Assembly (NCBI GenBank): GCA_005877525.1
Contig: VBON01000091.1
Coordinates: forward strand, 1 to 6,789
Direction: 5' to 3'
Length of the DNA: 6,789 nucleotides
Origin: Nitrospirota bacterium
GTDB taxonomy: Bacteria; Nitrospirota; Nitrospiria; Nitrospirales; NS-4
Shown here: positions 5,219 to 6,789 of the stretch, one piece after another
Layout of the letters: each line of letters begins with the position of its first letter
How positions within the stretch are numbered: the first letter of the stretch is position 1
Translations under genes and position numbers: made by a program
The notes under the pieces: generated by a model
Database searches by the model: none
Seen by the model: the letters and a program-made list of their open reading frames with translations, nothing else
What the model was told of the DNA's origin: nothing

Positions 5219-5986
5219 TTACTTGGGTGCCGGAGCCTGTGTTGCCGGCGACGGAGACGGCGTCGGTGAAGGCGGGGCCGAGGTCTTTTTGGCATCAAGT
5301 GTCTTGATACGGATCGAAGCCTCTTCCGCGTACGGAGAACGCGGGTGGTCTTTGAGTAATTCCTGATAGTGTGCCAAGGCGCCTTCCCGGCGGCTTAAAA
5401 CCTCATCGATTCGAGCAAGCTCATACAGAGCATGGTCCTTATTGGGCGCGCCAGCAATTTGGGTGATTGTCACAAACGCCTTCTCCGCGTCGTCCACTTT
5501 TCCTTGAGAAAGTTGCGCATACGCCAACCGTTGATAGACCAGGGGAACGAGGATTTTCTGATCCCCATAGTGGTTGAGAAAATCCTCATAGGCCTTCGCC
5601 GCGGCATTCCAGTCTTTTAAATCACTCAGAGCGTTTCCAAGCATATAGGCTGCCTGCGGCGCGGCCGAACTATGGGGATACTCGGCGACCACTTTGCGAA
5701 ATGTTTCTACTGCCTTTTGCAACTCTTCGGGGCGGGGCGGCGCTGCCGCCGGAGAGGTTTGAGAAAATATTCGCATGCCCTGATGCAACAGATCTTCCGC
5801 CGCGCGATCCTCCTGGCGCCACATCCAGAAATATCCCGCCACGGCAACCGCGATGACCACGGCGACGGCAACCCCGGCGATCAACCACGTCCAATGCTCC
5901 CGGGCGGCATCGGCAAACTGCTCCATGGAACCCACCATCTGAGCCGGATTCATGGTTGAGGGCTTTTCCTTCTTGATCTTGAACAT
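5219..5986 (-). CDS. Membrane-anchored TPR protein, YfgM/TPR_21-like
   Basis: The 255-residue protein has a short basic cytosolic N-terminus (MFKIKKEKPS), one transmembrane helix at about 34-54 (LIAGVAVAVVIAVAVAGYFWMW) and a periplasmic part. Helical TPR-type repeats run from about 86 to 230. Examples are VETFRKVVAEYP, YMLGNALSDLKDWNAAAKAYEDFLNHYG, LAYAQLSQGKVDDAEKAF and REGALAHYQELLKDHPRSPYAEEA. The tail (235-255) is Pro/Ser/Ala-rich. The order of anchor then TPRs matches YfgM-type proteins, which help periplasmic or outer-membrane protein traffic in E. coli. A BamD/YbgF-like relative is possible, but there is no lipobox. AGGAG (5997-5993) six bases before the ATG supports this start over an in-frame ATG at codon 12. 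It converges on the transglycosylase gene with a 39-base gap and no clear terminator. Confidence 0.8.
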   Translation of the reverse strand: MFKIKKEKPSTMNPAQMVGSMEQFADAAREHWTWLIAGVAVAVVIAVAVAGYFWMWRQEDRAAEDLLHQGMRIFSQTSPAAAPPRPEELQKAVETFRKVVAEYPHSSAAPQAAYMLGNALSDLKDWNAAAKAYEDFLNHYGDQKILVPLVYQRLAYAQLSQGKVDDAEKAFVTITQIAGAPNKDHALYELARIDEVLSRREGALAHYQELLKDHPRSPYAEEASIRIKTLDAKKTSAPPSPTPSPSPATQAPAPK

Positions 5987-6018
5987 TCTGTGCTCCTACG
6001 GGCGCTTAGACTTCGGAC

Positions 6019-6046
6019 CTTATACGCACGCCTTGAGGAATGTCAA
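6019..6046 (-). promoter_or_regulatory. Promoter of the TPR gene (minus strand)
   Basis: A perfect -35 TTGACA (6046-6041), a 16-nt spacer and a -10 TATAAG (6024-6019, five of six) predict a start near 6012. The leader would be about 25 nt and carry the AGGAG ribosome site. Confidence 0.75.
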
Positions 6047-6067
6047 ACGGACGTTCACTGTTTGACA
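6041..6067. repeat. 8-bp inverted repeat formed by back-to-back -35 boxes
   Basis: TGTCAAAC (6041-6048) and GTTTGACA (6060-6067) are exact complements, 11 nt apart. Each arm contains the consensus -35 of one of the divergent promoters. The two extra symmetric bases per arm (AC/GT) go beyond the -35 hexamers and could mark an operator. Confidence 0.75.
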
Positions 6068-6090
6068 GCGCGGGAATTCGAGGGTATAGG
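6062..6090 (+). promoter_or_regulatory. Promoter of bioF (plus strand)
   Basis: A perfect -35 TTGACA (6062-6067), a 17-nt spacer and TATAGG (6085-6090, four of six) predict a start near 6097. That is about three bases before the ATG at 6100, so the mRNA would be nearly leaderless. It also argues against the upstream in-frame ATG at 6040. Confidence 0.65.
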
Positions 6091-6099
6091 CTTCATCCT

Positions 6100-6789
6100 A
6101 TGTACCGTACCCGGTTGGATCTACTCGCACGACGGTCTCTTCTTCGGCGGCTTCGCACGATCCACTCAGCGCCACTGGCGGAAGTCCAACTTGAGGGACA
6201 TCAGGTGCTGTTGTTCTCTTCCAATAATTATTTGGATCTCGCCACCCATCCCAAGGTCGTGGAAGCGGCGATCACTGCCCTCCGGCGCTACGGAGTGGGA
6301 GCCGGGGCATCTCGGTTAATCTCGGGCACGTTTCCACCCCATGTCGAACTGGAGGAACGGCTCGCCGCCTTCAAGCGCACGGAGGCCACCCTCGTGTTCG
6401 GCACCGGCTACCAGGCTAACCTCGGCTTGATTCAGACCCTGGCCGAAGAGGCATCCATCATCTACGCGGATCGCCTCTGCCACGGCAGCTTGATCGACGC
6501 GAGCCGGCTCTGCAAGCTCCCGCTGAGGATTTTTCGCCATCGGCAGGTTTCCCAACTACGTCGCCTGCTCGAACGGGATACGCCCACGCCCTCGCTGATC
6601 CTGACCGACGGCGTGTTCAGTATGGATGGCGACCTCGCTCCACTCCCGTCACTTCTTGCCGTCGCTGAGTCAAGCGGCGCTCGGCTGGTCGTAGACGATG
6701 CCCATGGAACGGGGGTGATGGGTCGCGACGGCCGGGGCACGGTGGAACACTTTGGGCTGAAAAGCGCAGCGCTTATTCAAATGGGGACA
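6100..6789 (+). CDS. bioF: 8-amino-7-oxononanoate synthase (BioF), 3'-truncated by window edge
   Basis: The frame is open from ATG 6100 to the last base, giving 230 codons, roughly the N-terminal 60% of a usual BioF. It is a PLP enzyme of the alpha-oxoamine synthase family. In biotin synthesis it condenses L-alanine with pimeloyl thioester (ACP or CoA) to 8-amino-7-oxononanoate in the cytosol. Seen blocks are LFSSNNYLDLA (38-48), GAGASRLISG (67-76), GTGYQANLG (101-109), DRLCHGS with PLP-stacking His128, TDGVFSMDGD (169-178), and VVDDAHGTGV with Asp199 and His202. The sequence ends at QMGT, just before the expected Schiff-base lysine, so the active-site Lys is not visible. Other family members (2-amino-3-ketobutyrate ligase, serine palmitoyltransferase) are less likely given the overall fit. 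An in-frame ATG at 6040 would add 20 residues unlike BioF. There is no good ribosome site before 6100. Confidence 0.88.
   Translation, partial: MYRTRLDLLARRSLLRRLRTIHSAPLAEVQLEGHQVLLFSSNNYLDLATHPKVVEAAITALRRYGVGAGASRLISGTFPPHVELEERLAAFKRTEATLVFGTGYQANLGLIQTLAEEASIIYADRLCHGSLIDASRLCKLPLRIFRHRQVSQLRRLLERDTPTPSLILTDGVFSMDGDLAPLPSLLAVAESSGARLVVDDAHGTGVMGRDGRGTVEHFGLKSAALIQMGT

Noticed and set aside
6040..6042. Upstream in-frame ATG for bioF
   Set aside because: The GAGG before it is only one base away, the added residues do not resemble BioF, and it lies upstream of the predicted promoter.
5990..6319. 109-codon plus-strand frame before and over bioF
   Set aside because: It overlaps the real bioF frame by over 200 bases, has no family resemblance and starts inside the TPR leader.

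Overview
The window looks like a bacterial chromosome segment from a Gram-negative-type organism. The evidence is an exported c-type cytochrome, a periplasmic lytic transglycosylase and a squalene/hopanoid-type prenyl synthase. The gene styles (small repeated beta-domain protein, HpnD, MltD-like transglycosylase, TPR_21/YfgM-like protein) remind me of Nitrospirota such as Nitrospira. That is an impression from protein style, not a proven placement.

Layout from left to right. (1) The 3' end of a gene for a duplicated small beta-domain protein (1-414, cut by the window edge) is followed by two stacked hairpins, the second a likely terminator. (2) A 200-base gap holds a degenerate direct repeat and an extended -10 promoter. 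It leads into a tight three-gene operon (640-3101): a HAD phosphatase/phosphomutase, a signal-less BtuF-like 'cobalamin-binding' protein, and HpnD-type presqualene diphosphate synthase. The last two genes overlap by ATGA. (3) A 13-bp hairpin lies between the convergent hpnD and the minus-strand monohaem cytochrome c gene (3154-3594). The cytochrome gene has a near-consensus sigma70 promoter, an overlapping inverted repeat and a roughly 100-nt leader containing two sets of short direct repeats. (4) On the plus strand there is an exported MltD-like lytic transglycosylase (3938-5179). (5) Convergent to it is a membrane-anchored TPR protein (5219-5986, minus). (6) The TPR gene diverges from the 5' part of bioF (6100 to the window end, plus). 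Their back-to-back promoters have consensus -35 boxes that form an 8-bp inverted repeat. The bioF transcript is predicted to be almost leaderless.

The genes are mostly housekeeping: envelope lipids, peptidoglycan turnover, periplasmic electron transfer and biotin synthesis. I see no RNA genes, CRISPR, insertion sequences or phage genes, and no obvious new multi-gene system. The most unusual material is regulatory: the cytochrome leader and the symmetric bioF/TPR promoter.
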